From contig CM034534.1 of NCBI GenBank assembly GCA_020002185.1, forward strand, positions 15,282,964-15,346,963: DNA of 64,000 bases. Reading direction: 5' to 3'. The translations under genes were made by a program, and so were the position numbers. The notes beneath the pieces were generated by a model that searched no databases, was not told the origin of the DNA, and worked only from the letters and a program-made list of their open reading frames with translations. Below are positions 45,481-57,452 of the stretch, piece after piece; position 1 is the stretch's first letter; each line of letters begins with the position of its first letter. This stretch comes from Paraescarpia echinospica. Taxonomy: Eukaryota > Annelida > Polychaeta > Sabellida > Siboglinidae.

Positions 45481-46125
45481 CACTACTTTCTGTCACTCAG
45501 TCGTATTCCTACATATAATATATTTAAAAGTTATAACTGCTGCAATTATACAACGACGACTATGGTTATTTAGTTCAAATAAAATGGTTCGTATAAGAAC
45601 CGTACACGTAGCATAATTATCAAGATAACGTTTGGCACAGCCATTAAGCATACACATACATTCGTAATCGAAACGGTCGAGGCTAGATGCCCCCACAGTC
45701 ACGTAGAATTTAATAAATCGAAGAGATGGCGTCACCGGCACTATATTTGCCTGACATGTCATAAAGTCCGCTGTTCACAGTTGGTTTGTCTGCACGAAAT
45801 GTTTATAGCCAAACGTTATAACGCGAGGCAAAATTTCGCGCGAGATCATAGCCTCATTTGCGGTCACATGTCTTCCATATTTATCTCGGTGGTACCAACC
45901 ACTTGGTGTTATATATATAACCCGCTACGTGATTTCATTAGTCTGTGACAAGTCTTTCCAGTAAATAGCTATCACGATACCACACAGTCGGGAGCAGATA
46001 TGCAGATTATCGGCAGTATATACAAACAACGCTTTGCATGATTATTCGAGCAAGTCACATATTGAGATGGGCACGAGTCATTGGTTTGAGTCTAGTTCTA
46101 GTTCTAATTGTTTCCAGAAGTCGGC

Positions 46126-46360
46126 AACGTTCTATTAACTGAGTAGTCTGTATTATTGTGGTTACAATGTTATGGTCTTATGAGGTCTCATTTAATTAGT
46201 TAAGTTTTTTCAGAACATTATCGCCAAACATACCTTTTTATGCTGGTACCTTCAGTACCAGCATATTTTTGTTATGCTGGTACTGAAGGTACCAGCATAA
46301 CAAAATATACCTGCCAGGGTGCTTGTCGTCCACAGTGGTTCTTTTACGTCGCAAATTGAG
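46126..46360. repeat. Dispersed SINE-like repeat, copy 2, with palindrome insert
   Basis: Matches 26,771-26,946 on both sides of a central insertion of about 70 bp that forms a perfect inverted repeat. Downstream, about 46,400-46,530 reads on the minus strand as a degenerate tRNA-like head (TGGTTAGCACATCAGC), suggesting a minus-strand SINE. Confidence 0.6.
46240..46298. other. 25-bp perfect inverted repeat (cruciform candidate)
   Basis: 46,240-46,264 is the exact reverse complement of 46,274-46,298, with a 9-base loop. Each arm is itself a near-palindrome (ATGCTGGTAC...GTACCAGCAT), so the sequence can fold as one long or two short hairpins. Confidence 0.8.
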
Positions 46361-47123
46361 ACGGGACCGACATTAACGTGATATCCGAGTCACGTGGGAT
46401 ATACACTCTCCAATGTTCAGAGTCAGGTTTTGACACCAAATATTATGCCTGCCCGGACCGTGTTTTGAATTAAGAGCGCTGGCATGCCAAGCTGATGTGC
46501 TAACCACATCATTAGTCAAGTCCGAGTCATTTCGCAGCCGAGTCGAGAGTCACTGAAATGTGCGACTCGAATCGAGTCCTTGGGACTCAAATCAACAAGA
46601 CTGCCGTTTAGGCATTATTTTCATTTCGTGGAATATATGGGTATTTATGACGTATAGATAAACTTTGGAATTGCATTCGATATCTTGTACATAATTATGA
46701 TATACACTTACACTTACACATTATCTATGACACTTGGCATACAATGCAATTGCCAATCATTTCATAGGATTATGAAAGTGATGCCGTTGCAGCGGGGTCT
46801 GCTACATATAAAACAACAAAGCAGACAATGGCACCAACTCTATATCAATATGGAGGTAATACAAAATAAGGGTAACGTTATATTTAGGGTTGTCGCTACA
46901 CCATTTATCGAACTAACTGATGCTACTTTATTTGGTACTGAATTACATTATTTTGTGGTAAAAATAATTGGTAAAATCCATGTGCATAAGAAATTATAGA
47001 GAACAAGAACAAGAAAGTTTTATTTAGACCACAATTACAATATGTGTATACTATCAAATTAACGTAACATGAACAGGCATATATATACAAATGCAGTGTA
47101 ATTTCAAATTAAATGGGGTCTGT

Positions 47124-47163
47124 GACTCCTATTAAGACAATAACAGTCGCTCTCATAGGAGCC
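47124..47163 (-). other. Conserved LINE 3'-UTR hairpin, copy 2
   Basis: GGCTCCTAT pairs with ATAGGAGTC on the transcript strand. Compared with 30,363-30,400, one outer pair is A-T instead of C-G and the stem is one pair longer. Confidence 0.6.
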
Positions 47164-48067
47164 ACAATAATAATTTGTTTCAACTCATTTTACCGAAGGA
47201 AGTGCAAATGTAAATGTGCAGGAAAAGAAAAGAAACCGAGATTACTTGATTACATATATGCATGTATTGGAGTATTAAAGGTATGTTAAAATAAACAAAT
47301 ACTAGTTGTCAATAGTACACTTCAATATACTTGATATGTATGTGTATATGCACAAGTACAATATCCATATGTTTACCTATATATATACAATACATATCCA
47401 TACATATCACATGCAATAATACAGTTTTAATGACTATGATAGCATGTATGGCAGTTTAATGTTGTACACGTATCTACGTATTTTTTAAATAAATTGTTTG
47501 TTTGTATAATTACCAAAACTTCTGAAGCTATGTGTTCCAATCTTCTCTGTGACTAACTTTGAGGTATTGTTAATGACATGTGGCAAACTGTGTCTAAGAA
47601 ATCTTTTGACAAATTCATGTTTTGTTCTGAATGGGTGTAACTCTGTTTTTTCCTTGTGTTGTAATTGTGCACGTAAGCATTTGTAATTATTTTCCAATTT
47701 AATAGGTAAGCAGGGAGGTCATGATGTATATATTTATAATAAAACTTAAGTTCATGTAATTTTAACATGTCATCAATTTTTAAGATATTCAATTTTTTTT
47801 AAAGTGGCTCTGAGTGTGAATTATATTTACTTATAGATAACATTATCATAGCTTTCTTTTGTATTTTCAACATTCGACTACCTTGGTATCCCCACACTAT
47901 AATACAATAGTTGATATGTGATAAAAATAACGTATTATATAAGATAATTTTAATTTCTAGGGGAAAGACATATGTTAGTCTGTTTAAGATGCCGACTGTT
48001 TTGGAACACTTGTTTGATACTTTTTCAATGTGTTTATTCCAATTTAAATTTGTATCTAAAGTAAGTC

Positions 48068-48790
48068 CTAAAAAATTAATTCAACTACTCTTTCAATGTT
48101 TGTACCATTTATATTGAGCGTAAAGTTATCGACAGCTTTATTTTGCATGTGAAAAATAATATATTTGGATTTGTTTCTGTTTAATGATAATTTATTAATG
48201 TTTAACCATTCAATTATTTTAAGGAGTTCATCATTTATTGCCGATTCAATATTTCTATTTGGGGAGTTACCTTGAAAATAATTGGTGGTACTAAATATGG
48301 TGCTATCGTCGGCATACATAATAAAGTTAAACATTTCGCTAGCTTTAGGAAAATCATTAATGTATATTATGAATAATAAGGGACCAAGAATAGATCCTTG
48401 TGGTACACCAATTGTGATAGGTAGGATATCAGAACTTTCATTTTGAAATTCGGTGTATTGTCTTCTATTGCTTAAGTAGCTATTAAATAGATTCAGGGTA
48501 GGACCCTGTAATCCATAATATCTTAGTTTAGTTAATAGTATCGAGTGATCAATTGTATCGAAGGCCTTAGAGAGGTCAAGACAAATACTGAAAGGAACAT
48601 AATTTTTATCAATTTGTGTAATTATTCTATCTATTTTTTTTTTCTTTCTAAAACCATATTGATTTTTAGCAAATAGATTATAATCATTAAAGTATGCTGT
48701 TAGTTGACTAGATATTATTGACTGTATCACTTTTGAAATTGTTGGAAGAAGAGATATGGGTCTATAATTTTTTTTAAACAGATGGGTCAT
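48068..48790 (-). pseudogene. LINE reverse-transcriptase fragment
   Basis: A 240-codon open stretch of the RT domain in the truncated LINE. It carries motif A (SICLDLSKAFDT), the GVPQGSILGPLLF motif and YADD. Flanking pieces are in other frames. Confidence 0.85.
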
Positions 48791-49907
48791 CTTTCTTAAA
48801 AATAGGAATTACTTTAGAGAGTTTAAGTGTATCGGGAAATATACCAGTATTTATTACTTGATTTATTACCAGGGTTAATGGCTTGATGATGGAGGGTTCA
48901 ATTATTTTCAAAAGTTTACAGGAAATACCGTCACAGCCACTACTGTTTTTATTGGGAAGGCTTTCTATGGTTTTCTTGACTATTTCTTGATCAACATTTA
49001 ATAGACTGAAAACGGAATGAACATTATCATTTAAGTAGTAATTATAATCCTTATTACCATTGTAATGAATGTCTTGTGCTGTCGACTAACCAATACTTGT
49101 AAAAAAAAAGTTTTTAAATTGGTTTGCAATAACCGTTTTATTTGTTATAGTTATGCCGTTATTTTTAAACAAAACAGTGTTGTTTGAATTGTTTTTGGAG
49201 ATAAATTCATTTATGGTTTTCCATGTATTTCTGATGTAATCTTTATATCGGTTAAAGCGTGACTCAAAGTACATTTGTTTGGCAGTAAGAATTTGTTTCT
49301 TTAATATTTAGTTATATGTTTTTAGGTTAGTTAGAAAGACTTCGTACATAGGTAAATTTGGATTAGACATTTTTTATTTCTTATAAAGCGAGTCTCGATA
49401 TTTTATTGATTTTAGAAGACCGTGTGTGATCCAGGTTGAATGCTTATGTTTGTATTTATTATATTTCATGATTTTAACAGGCATATGCTTATTCTTAGCA
49501 TGCAAAATGTATTCGTGTATTATGTTATAATTTAAATTGGGGTCAGCCGTAGGAGATTTGTTTAGTTTGTTATACATTGCATCCGAATTTATCTCAAGTT
49601 TAACATTATGCATAGCTGCCATATTTTGTAGATTTACTCGAACAAATTTTGGAGGAGGTTTGGTTTTACGTTGATATTCATGATTAGGAAGTAAGGTTGA
49701 TGATCAGAAAGGGTATTAGTGAAGATTCCTGCAGTGCTATCTAATATTGATTTATTTAATTTACTGAAAAAGTTGTTTATCAGTGTTCCGTTAGTTCTGG
49801 TGAAGCGAGTTGGAAAGATAATTTGTGGATAGAGACTGTATGAAATTATAGTATCAAAAAATTCACTATATATTTTCTTCTTAGAGAGTATTGTACACCC
49901 GTTGCTG

Positions 49908-50270
49908 TGAAACTAAAATAAAACGTTCATATATTTTGGTATGTATTATGCTTTGTTTTCAACAATTGCTGTAATACTGATATAAACATCTAGATAGCAC
50001 ATATAATTAAGAAGCTCAATGAACAGTAACGTTACAGCCAATATATATATATATATATATATACGGTCGATTCTCACGAAACCTGGACCCATTTGTGTCA
50101 TTTCATTAAATAGCCCACCATTCTAACATAATTCAAAGGATACGCACAACTAGTATGACGTTTAATAAATGTGGGAAAACAATCGTTGATGTGAAACCAA
50201 AATAAAACGTTAATATATGTTGGTATGTACTATGCTTTGTTTTCAAAAATTGCTATAATACTAGGCAAAA
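49908..50270 (+). repeat. Direct repeat pair with AT microsatellite between
   Basis: About 80 bp at 49,908-49,985 (landmarks AAATAAAACGTT, TATGCTTTGTTTTCAA) recur at 50,190-50,270, about 283 bp apart. An (AT)n run lies at 50,041-50,064. Family unknown. Confidence 0.5.
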
Positions 50271-50841
50271 AATTCAATCTGGTATAGATGCACTAGTAAT
50301 ATATATTTGACATACATATTGCATTTTGGTTAGTTTACTCATGATCAAAAAGAAGTGCTCCCCACTACAAACCTGGATGAGATACACCGATTTAACTTGC
50401 TAATCGATACCCGCGAATAAAATACCATGCAAAACAAGTTTGTCTTGACATGAGATAACACATTAATGTCACCTAACAGTAAAACCGTGAGCTTCAGATC
50501 GACACGTGTATACAAGGCCAATATAACTGTGACATCCTTGAGATTTCAATATAATTTTAAAATTTGTAGAGACATTATTCGTGAATTTTTTTGAGAAATT
50601 ATATCGTAGTGTAGTGTAGATATCGCATGATAATGAATTTGACAATGTCGCGTATAATTTATTGTAGAAATTGATGTTAAATGAGTACGCTTGATTGGTG
50701 CATAATTTGGGACATGTTGTGTTGCGTAGAATAAAGCAATCTTAACTATGCGTTTCGCGTGGTAACGTTCGATATGCGTTTCGCGTGGTATCACCGGTCT
50801 CACATAATATTCTCCTGTGGGCATTTGTTAACATAGCTTAA

Positions 50842-50935
50842 GCACTAAAGTGTAATAGTATAATGAGGATAACCCAATACTGTACTTTAACCACTAAAGT
50901 GTAATAGTATAATGAGGACAACACAATACTATGCT
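50842..50935 (+). repeat. Two tandem ~47-bp units
   Basis: CACTAAAGTGTAATAGTATA occurs at about 50,845 and 50,892 with the same downstream sequence. Each unit begins with the palindrome CACTAAAGTG. Confidence 0.6.
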
Positions 50936-51166
50936 TTGGAAACGTAATTTTAATTAACACAACATATGAAGTTGTTACTTCATTATGTTTTGACATTTAA
51001 CACAACAGTGAATGAAGGTGTATGCCGTCCTAAAAACAGTTAAACAGTTAGCGGACATTACGGTGTGCCGTGCTATAAAGAGTTGGCGGAAACTGCGGTG
51101 AAGAAGGGAGTCGTATTGTGGGAGAAAAAAACATTCTACAACCGCTTCGTTACAAAGGAAACCAAG

Positions 51167-51445
51167 ATGACGGTTGTCCGTGCATCCTCCATCTCAGTCA
51201 ACGCCAGCTGTGGCATCATCAGTTCATGGAACATCACCACACTTCAACAGTCTCATGACCGCACACGCTATGTAGGGGTCAAATGTACAATCGAAACAGA
51301 TCGTGCTTCTGTGGATGTTGGTACGCCAAATACGTTCGAACATACATGTTCGAGCAGGACTGCTAGACGCATCATAATGTTCAAGGTTCATACTGCTACT
51401 GCTGGCGCAGCTTCACTGCTGACACAGTCACAACTGACAATATAA
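51167..51445 (+). CDS. Unrecognised ORF, possibly an exon
   Basis: From ATG the frame gives 92 codons (MTVVRASSISVNASCG...), open for a further 34 codons upstream. Composition is protein-like, rich in Ser/Thr/Val with three cysteines, and unlike the surrounding AT-rich DNA. I recognise no domain. A second open stretch (51,532-51,723) follows within 90 bp. The pair may be exons or one frame broken by mutation, and could belong to a DNA transposon carrying the repeated TATGCGTTTCGCGTG motif nearby. Confidence 0.3.
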   Translation: MTVVRASSISVNASCGIISSWNITTLQQSHDRTRYVGVKCTIETDRASVDVGTPNTFEHTCSSRTARRIIMFKVHTATAGAASLLTQSQLTI

Positions 51446-51531
51446 ACACAATTAATGACATAACCACCACTGATAATCCTGCTATTGTTCATCTCCATGT
51501 GTGAAAGATCATCAAATACGCAGAAAAATGT

Positions 51532-51723
51532 ATGTATATAGACAATGACTTCATTGCTGTAAGGCATGGTAACAAATGGTACGTAGAAAAGGTAAAAGAC
51601 ACCATCTTTGTTAAAGATACCAGCGCGAGGCTGGTTGAAATAGGGAAAGCGGGATATAAAGAATGGAATATGTTATACCAAGTAACATCACATAGCTCTG
51701 TCGCGGTATATACGTCATTCTAG
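51532..51723 (+). CDS. Unrecognised ORF following the previous one
   Basis: Sixty-three codons, IDNDFIAVRHGNKWYVEKVK... ending in TAG, with alternating charged and hydrophobic residues that suggest a beta-rich domain. No family recognised. Confidence 0.3.
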   Translation: MYIDNDFIAVRHGNKWYVEKVKDTIFVKDTSARLVEIGKAGYKEWNMLYQVTSHSSVAVYTSF

Positions 51724-52463
51724 CCAACGACAAAAATTCTGGATAATGATAATATATTTGAAGAATAATTGTTGTTATTCTGGAGGCGCCAGTTGTGTTA
51801 AATTTATAACGTTTTTGGCAAAATGATATGGATAGCATATTGTTATCATGAAATGGTAAATTATAAGTTAAGTAAACGATTACATCATGAAATTGTACAA
51901 ACACTTTCGCAATATATGGATCAACACGAAAGGCGATACCAGGCGAAACGCATACGTTCTTGTAACTGTTATGCCAAGACTTATTTTTAAAATGTTATTG
52001 TTATGGTTTCATTGCTAGCACACCCATCACTTACCATTAAAGCAAAATATGTGTTAACCAGCTATCTGTGTATGCTGGCGGGACTGTTAAGAACATATTA
52101 TGTTAATTGTGTTATGGTTAAGTCAGAAACAAAAGTGTAACTAAAAATATGTTGTTGATTATGTTTGACCATGTGTTCCCGGTCAAGATAGATATGAATT
52201 ATTATCAATAAAGCGATGAAGGTAATATAAATACGTTATTAGTTATTCGATACCATATTATAACAAATATATATGACAACAGCGAAACATATGTTCTAAG
52301 TCCACATTCACCAAATTATTATTGATCCCACAAAAACAAACTCGACACCATTGCAAAGCCATCTTTTTTATTTCGTCATAAGTAACAACACTATTTCCTA
52401 CGCACAACACAAGTAAACATATAACATTTGACACGGTGTGATGCATGACGTGGAAGGAATGCA

Positions 52464-53429
52464 AACAACTTAAGCACCAAGAAAAATTTTAAACCGTGTA
52501 TTTACAGCTGATGAATTTACATTACACATGACGGTTTAAAAATTATATGTATCAGAAAGCCATAAAAAGTAAGTAATGTCTGATATTACAGAGACATGTT
52601 GCAAAACGGGCGATCTATGCGTTTCGCGTGATATCACACGAATCAGACATGTAACTTCAAACCCCTCTCTTTGGCAGTAATAACCATATTAATGTGCCCC
52701 ATGTTTTGTTTTCAAATCTTCAATATGTCTACTTTATCATATTAAAAAATTAAAACGATATATCTATATTGCGATTTTGCGATATATGGTTGATTCTCAC
52801 GAAACACGTTGTTGATTTGGCAACTTTATATATTCATATCGCAAAAAAATCTTAATACAATCTTCGCTAAGTAGCTCACCGAATAGTAACACATCACAAT
52901 AGAAAGTGTCATCTGGACTGCTTGTGACCGATAAAGGTCCTAGGTAAACTCTGGCATGAATGACAGCAAGTAATGATCCTGACCGTTGGGAGAGAACCGT
53001 GTGTGTGTGTGTATGTGTGTGTGAGTACATGCGTGCGCGCGTGAGTGTCAGTCACACTTTGACTATTCTGCCAGTTTTATATCTTATGACACATTAGTTA
53101 GTGATATGCTATCTTTGGAATAATGAAAACACACCATTTCAAAGAAAAAATAGCGATTCATATAAAAATAAAAGTATAAAAAATGTCGGGCAAAGTTACT
53201 CTGTTGGACGTACACAAAGCCAACGATATTGATTAACACGATGTTAACATGTTCGTACTTAAACATTGTTAACAAAATAACTAAAATCGTGAAGAGTTAG
53301 CCGAGAAAAAGAATTCCGGTGAATACAGGAACAGTTTTTCAAACGCTTTCGGGGAAGAAGCAACTCCATATACTGCGAGCGTATGCACTTATCTATCCTT
53401 AGTCGCTCGCTTGACTGGTTGGCAACGTG
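52464..53429. other. No gene recognised
   Basis: AT-rich sequence with a copy of the TATGCGTTTCGCGTG motif (52,616), a GATTCTCACGAAAC motif (about 52,790) shared with 50,067, and a (GT)n run at about 53,000-53,025. Confidence 0.5.
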
Positions 53430-53601
53430 GCGGACGTTCCGCTCCAGCGCGTACTACCGTTAGTTCAGTGGTATTGCGCGTGGTTGGGCGTTCTTTCTTC
53501 ATCGTCGTTGGTTTATAGTTGTGTGCTGGGTGCGTCTACCATTGTCTCATATTTTGTTAATATAAACATCAAGATTCAAGTTTAAACAGCTTCTGAAAAA
53601 G
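53430..53601 (+). promoter_or_regulatory. Candidate CpG-rich promoter / 5' exon
   Basis: A locally CpG-rich stretch (CGTGGCGGACGTTCCGC and similar) in AT-rich DNA, ending in CTGAAAAAG before GTAAAC, a plausible donor. No matching coding exon was found downstream, so this is weak. Confidence 0.2.
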
Positions 53602-54607
53602 GTAAACTATACAAAAAGTACCTAATCTTGTAACAATTTAGATACCCATGGCGAAATACAAACACTAGTCACTGGTAATGCTTAATTTAGTAGTTGTGCA
53701 GATTATAGGCTATCAGTATAATTGTTATGCCTATCACCTATGGCTATGCCGGGCCGCCTTTGCCTAAGGCTATGCCTATGGAGACCATTCGTATTCGGTG
53801 CTACCAGCAGTAGAATGGTCTTGTCGTCGATCGTGTCAACAATATAAACATGCCGTTTTCATTAAAAAAATCTGAAGAACCATTTGCGAAATACATCAAT
53901 ATTGTAACTCCCTGCCACTTATTTGTGCCATGTTCTGCAAAATAATTTTTCAGAAAACTTAGTTTGAGTGAAATACACTTTCCGTACAAAAACGCAACGC
54001 CGCGCGAAAGGTTTGGAAATAGCGTTTACCGTGCAAGCGGTTATTAACCAATGATAAATATACGTTGATGCATGTGACGTAATTGTCATGGGAAGTCACG
54101 CTCAGTTCTCGTTAATCATATATAGAGATCAGTAACTACATCTCGCGAGATTTGATAGCACGCTTTCGGAAGTGGGTCGAACAACAACCCAGTAACTATA
54201 CTAGTGTAGTCAAGTACCCGCCAGTAAAAAAGGCTCGCCAATTTGACACGTAAATATATCGTTAGTTATCGCACAAATGATTATGTATATCCATGTTAAA
54301 TTGACTTAACGTACTTATCAGTTATTATGTTATCATTTGCTGGTGCAAGTCTGGTTTTCTGGTCATGTGACAAAAATATGCACTAAAATGAAACGTCTAC
54401 GCCTATAGCCTATGCTATAGGCTAGTATAGCCTATACGGACCACCCGTGACCGTGTTGATATAAAGTCATAACAAGCGGAACGTGGAGCACGGCGTTGGG
54501 CATTATGCCTTTTTATGGATATTAAATATATAATAAATACGTATGCAAAAATGTAATTAAATGTTTACAGTCTCAATAACTAAAATGGGAACAACTATTC
54601 ACATTAA

Positions 54608-55373
54608 GGGCCTAGTCCTAGACTAGTACACTGCTCGACGGCAACGGGAAAAACCTCGACAGCAAAGCGGCAAAACCGCGAGCACGGCAATCTTCGACGG
54701 CATATGCAACTTTGATTTCCCAAACGGCCAACTTCTTCTTGGCGTTTATGTAATCGGGATGGGACGGAGCATATATAGCAATGCTCGTCACTCTGCCTCT
54801 ACGCTAAGTTTTATTTCTGCCGACATCATGAATTTCGTCAAGGTTATCAACAGACTGCGCTGCTGATTCAGTCGGACACGAATCCGTTACCTTGCATCCA
54901 TGTAACTACGTATTGTTCACATATTTTGTTTTACTAACATTAGGCCTATAAAACTGTGTTCCTTCTGCAAATAATTTATTGCTGAGCTTGAATTAGGCAT
55001 GGTATTCACTGGATTACTTAATTTTCCTAAAAATCAAATCAAAATTACACCAATTAAAAAAAAATTAAACAATGAATCTGCAGTTTTATTTTACAGTGTT
55101 TACGTCATCGGTATATTGGAACACGTGCAATCTGACATGTGCAATGTTACGTCACACTAAAACAACAACGCTGATTGGTGAAAGAGTAAATCTGCTGCGC
55201 ACCATTTTTTAGGAAAATCGTTTCTGTTTCGATTCTCGGCAGTTTCGTCGTCGAACGGTTTGTCGTCGAGCAGTATAGGCCTACTAGGGTCTGCGTTAAT
55301 CCAATTAGAGCGATTTTTATTTTGCCGCTTGCCGTCGAGGTTTGCCGTTGCCACCGAGCAGTGTACTAGGCCC
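54608..55373. mobile_element. TTAA-flanked non-autonomous DNA element
   Basis: TTAA occurs at 54,604-54,607 and 55,374-55,377. Inward from each, the termini share GGGCCTAGT, GTACACTGCTCG and CAACGG, then AAACCTCGAC, as inverted repeats of about 60 bp with a 9-base insertion on the left. TTAA duplications are typical of piggyBac and Kolobok. The 766-bp interior has no transposase frame. Confidence 0.75.
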
Positions 55374-55805
55374 TTTAAGCATCCGGTATAGATCGATGTA
55401 AATAAAATTATATTAATTGCCAACAAGGCTAGCCATTCCGACTCGAGTCACGGAAAATGTTTTCGGGCGACTTCGTCTCCCGGTCGTTATTTGTCAATAT
55501 TTTGCCAAACATCGATTTTTTTACCATTCCTTTGCTGAGGATTCAATAAATTAAATGATACCGAGTTAGAATATGAGTCTATATCACAAAAAGTTCTTCT
55601 GATATTTGTAAAAAAAAACCGGCATGTTTTGATTAATTGCAATAATGTGTCCGACTCGCGGGTCGGCCTATGTATATTTATAGAGGTCCACTCGGTTTCT
55701 GCCGGGCGCAATATGTAGTCTTAACCAGCATTTAAGAAATCGTTTGGCGATGTATCGATATTATTTAACATAACCATTTGTTTCACCAATGGCATGTAAA
55801 CAATG

Positions 55806-57452
55806 CGTCAAAGATTCTCAAAAACTCAAGATTACATAGATGCAATGTTCCAACAGGCATTTATACCCCTTATCAGCAAGCCTACTAGAATAACAGCAAC
55901 AACTGCCACTGTCATCGATAATATATACAGCAATGATTTAATTGGTGCAAATTATCAATTGCATGGAATAATATATACAGATATTTCTGACCACCTACCA
56001 ATATTTTTGCTCACTAAACATACTGATAGCACAAAGGTAGAAATGACAATAGCGACTAGAATATATAATGCGCAGACTACTGCTACATTCAAAGAGAGTA
56101 TAGATAAAATATGCTGGGATGACGTTTATGCATGCAGAGATCCACAAGAATGTTATTCTGTATTCATTAATGAGATATTAGTTGCATACAATAATTCATT
56201 TCCGTTAGCTAACACAACTATTAGGAAAAGAAAACATAAACCGTGGATTACTATGGGACTCCGACACTCCATTAGAACTAAAAACAAATTGTATATGTAT
56301 TACTTGAAAAAACCGACTGTCTTCAATGAAACTAATTATAAAAGATATAGAAATAAAATAAATTGTCTTATTACTGTAGCAGAAAGAGAATACTATCGAC
56401 ATGAGCTTCAACAGCACAAGGGTAATTTAAAAAAAAACTGGATAGTCTTAAAGAGTATTATAGGAAGGAAGGAAGCATTTTTATCTAATGACAAATTACT
56501 AATTGACGGTAAATTAACAAAACAAAAAAAATGCATAGCTGATACATTTAATGAATATTTTACAAGTATAGGTCCAGAACTGGCTGATAAAATACCAGTC
56601 ATATCAGAGAGACCTGATGACTACCTCCAAGGAGTCTATAAAAATTCAATGTATTTGTCGCCAACCACACCAGATGAGATAAAGGGAATTATTAAGAATT
56701 TTTAAAACTCTAGTCCTGGATGGGATGGCATAAAACCTATTATTGTCAAACAGGCCTTCTCCAACCTACTTGATCCTTTAAGTTACATTGTAAATTTATC
56801 ATTTGATCAAGGATATGTTCCTGATCAACTAAAAATAGCTGATATAGTTCCTGTTTTTAAAAATGGCGATACATCATTAATTAATAATTACAGGCCTATT
56901 TCTGTCTTGCCTGTATTTTCAAAGGTTTTTGAAAGATTAATGTACAATAGATTAATGAATTACATAATGAAACATAACATCTTGTCTAATTCCCAATTTG
57001 GATTTAGGAAAGGATATTCTACTGATATGGCTATTTCACTGCTAATTGACAAAATTAGTAAGGCAATTGATACCAAAGAGCACGTAATTGGGTTATTTCT
57101 GGATTTAGCCAAAGCCTTTGATACCGTTAATCATAATATATTATTGAGAAAATTAACACATTATGGAATCAGAGGAAATATACTCCAATGGATTCGTAAC
57201 TTTTTAAGTAACAGACAACAACGAGTAAAATTCTATGGAACAAAATCTTCCCTTAAAAACATAACATGTGGTGTTCCGCAGGGTTCAATTCTGGGACCTT
57301 TACTCTTTCTTATCTATATAAATGATTTATCTACTTTATCTGACACAACGTTTACCATTATGTTTGCTGATGACACGAGCATCTTTATACAAGGCAACAA
57401 TATAGATGAAATGGAAAATGTTTTGAACTCTGAAATAAAAAAACTATCTTTA
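55806..57452 (+). mobile_element. Third LINE, endonuclease end to RT palm
   Basis: Starts within the endonuclease (SDHLPIFLL), then the linker, then RT: NNYRPISVLPVFSKVFE, FRKGYSTDMAISLL, LDLAKAFDTVNHNILL, GVPQGSILGPLLF and FADDTSIF. One stop at 56,703 lies beside a T-run between the linker and RT. RT is cut by the solo LTR at 57,453 and continues at 58,236. The APE/RT type resembles the other LINEs, but it is a different family. Confidence 0.85.

Larger units (their letters stand above)
47010..49895 (-). mobile_element. 5'-truncated LINE, same family as 30,227-35,640
   Basis: Minus-strand ORF2 pieces are as follows. Endonuclease C-terminus lies at about 49,690-49,895 (SDHQPYF). Linker lies at 49,374-49,622 (KHSTWITHGLLKSIKYRDSL) and 49,086-49,274. 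RT lies at 48,068-48,790 (YRPISLLP, CLDLSKAFDTIDHSIL, GVPQGSILGPLLF, YADDSTIF). The C-terminus lies at 47,485-47,792. Frameshifts and a short deletion in RT (GFRKKKKIDRII) make it inactive. The 3' UTR shares the hairpin of copy 1. ORF1 and the endonuclease start are absent. Confidence 0.85.
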
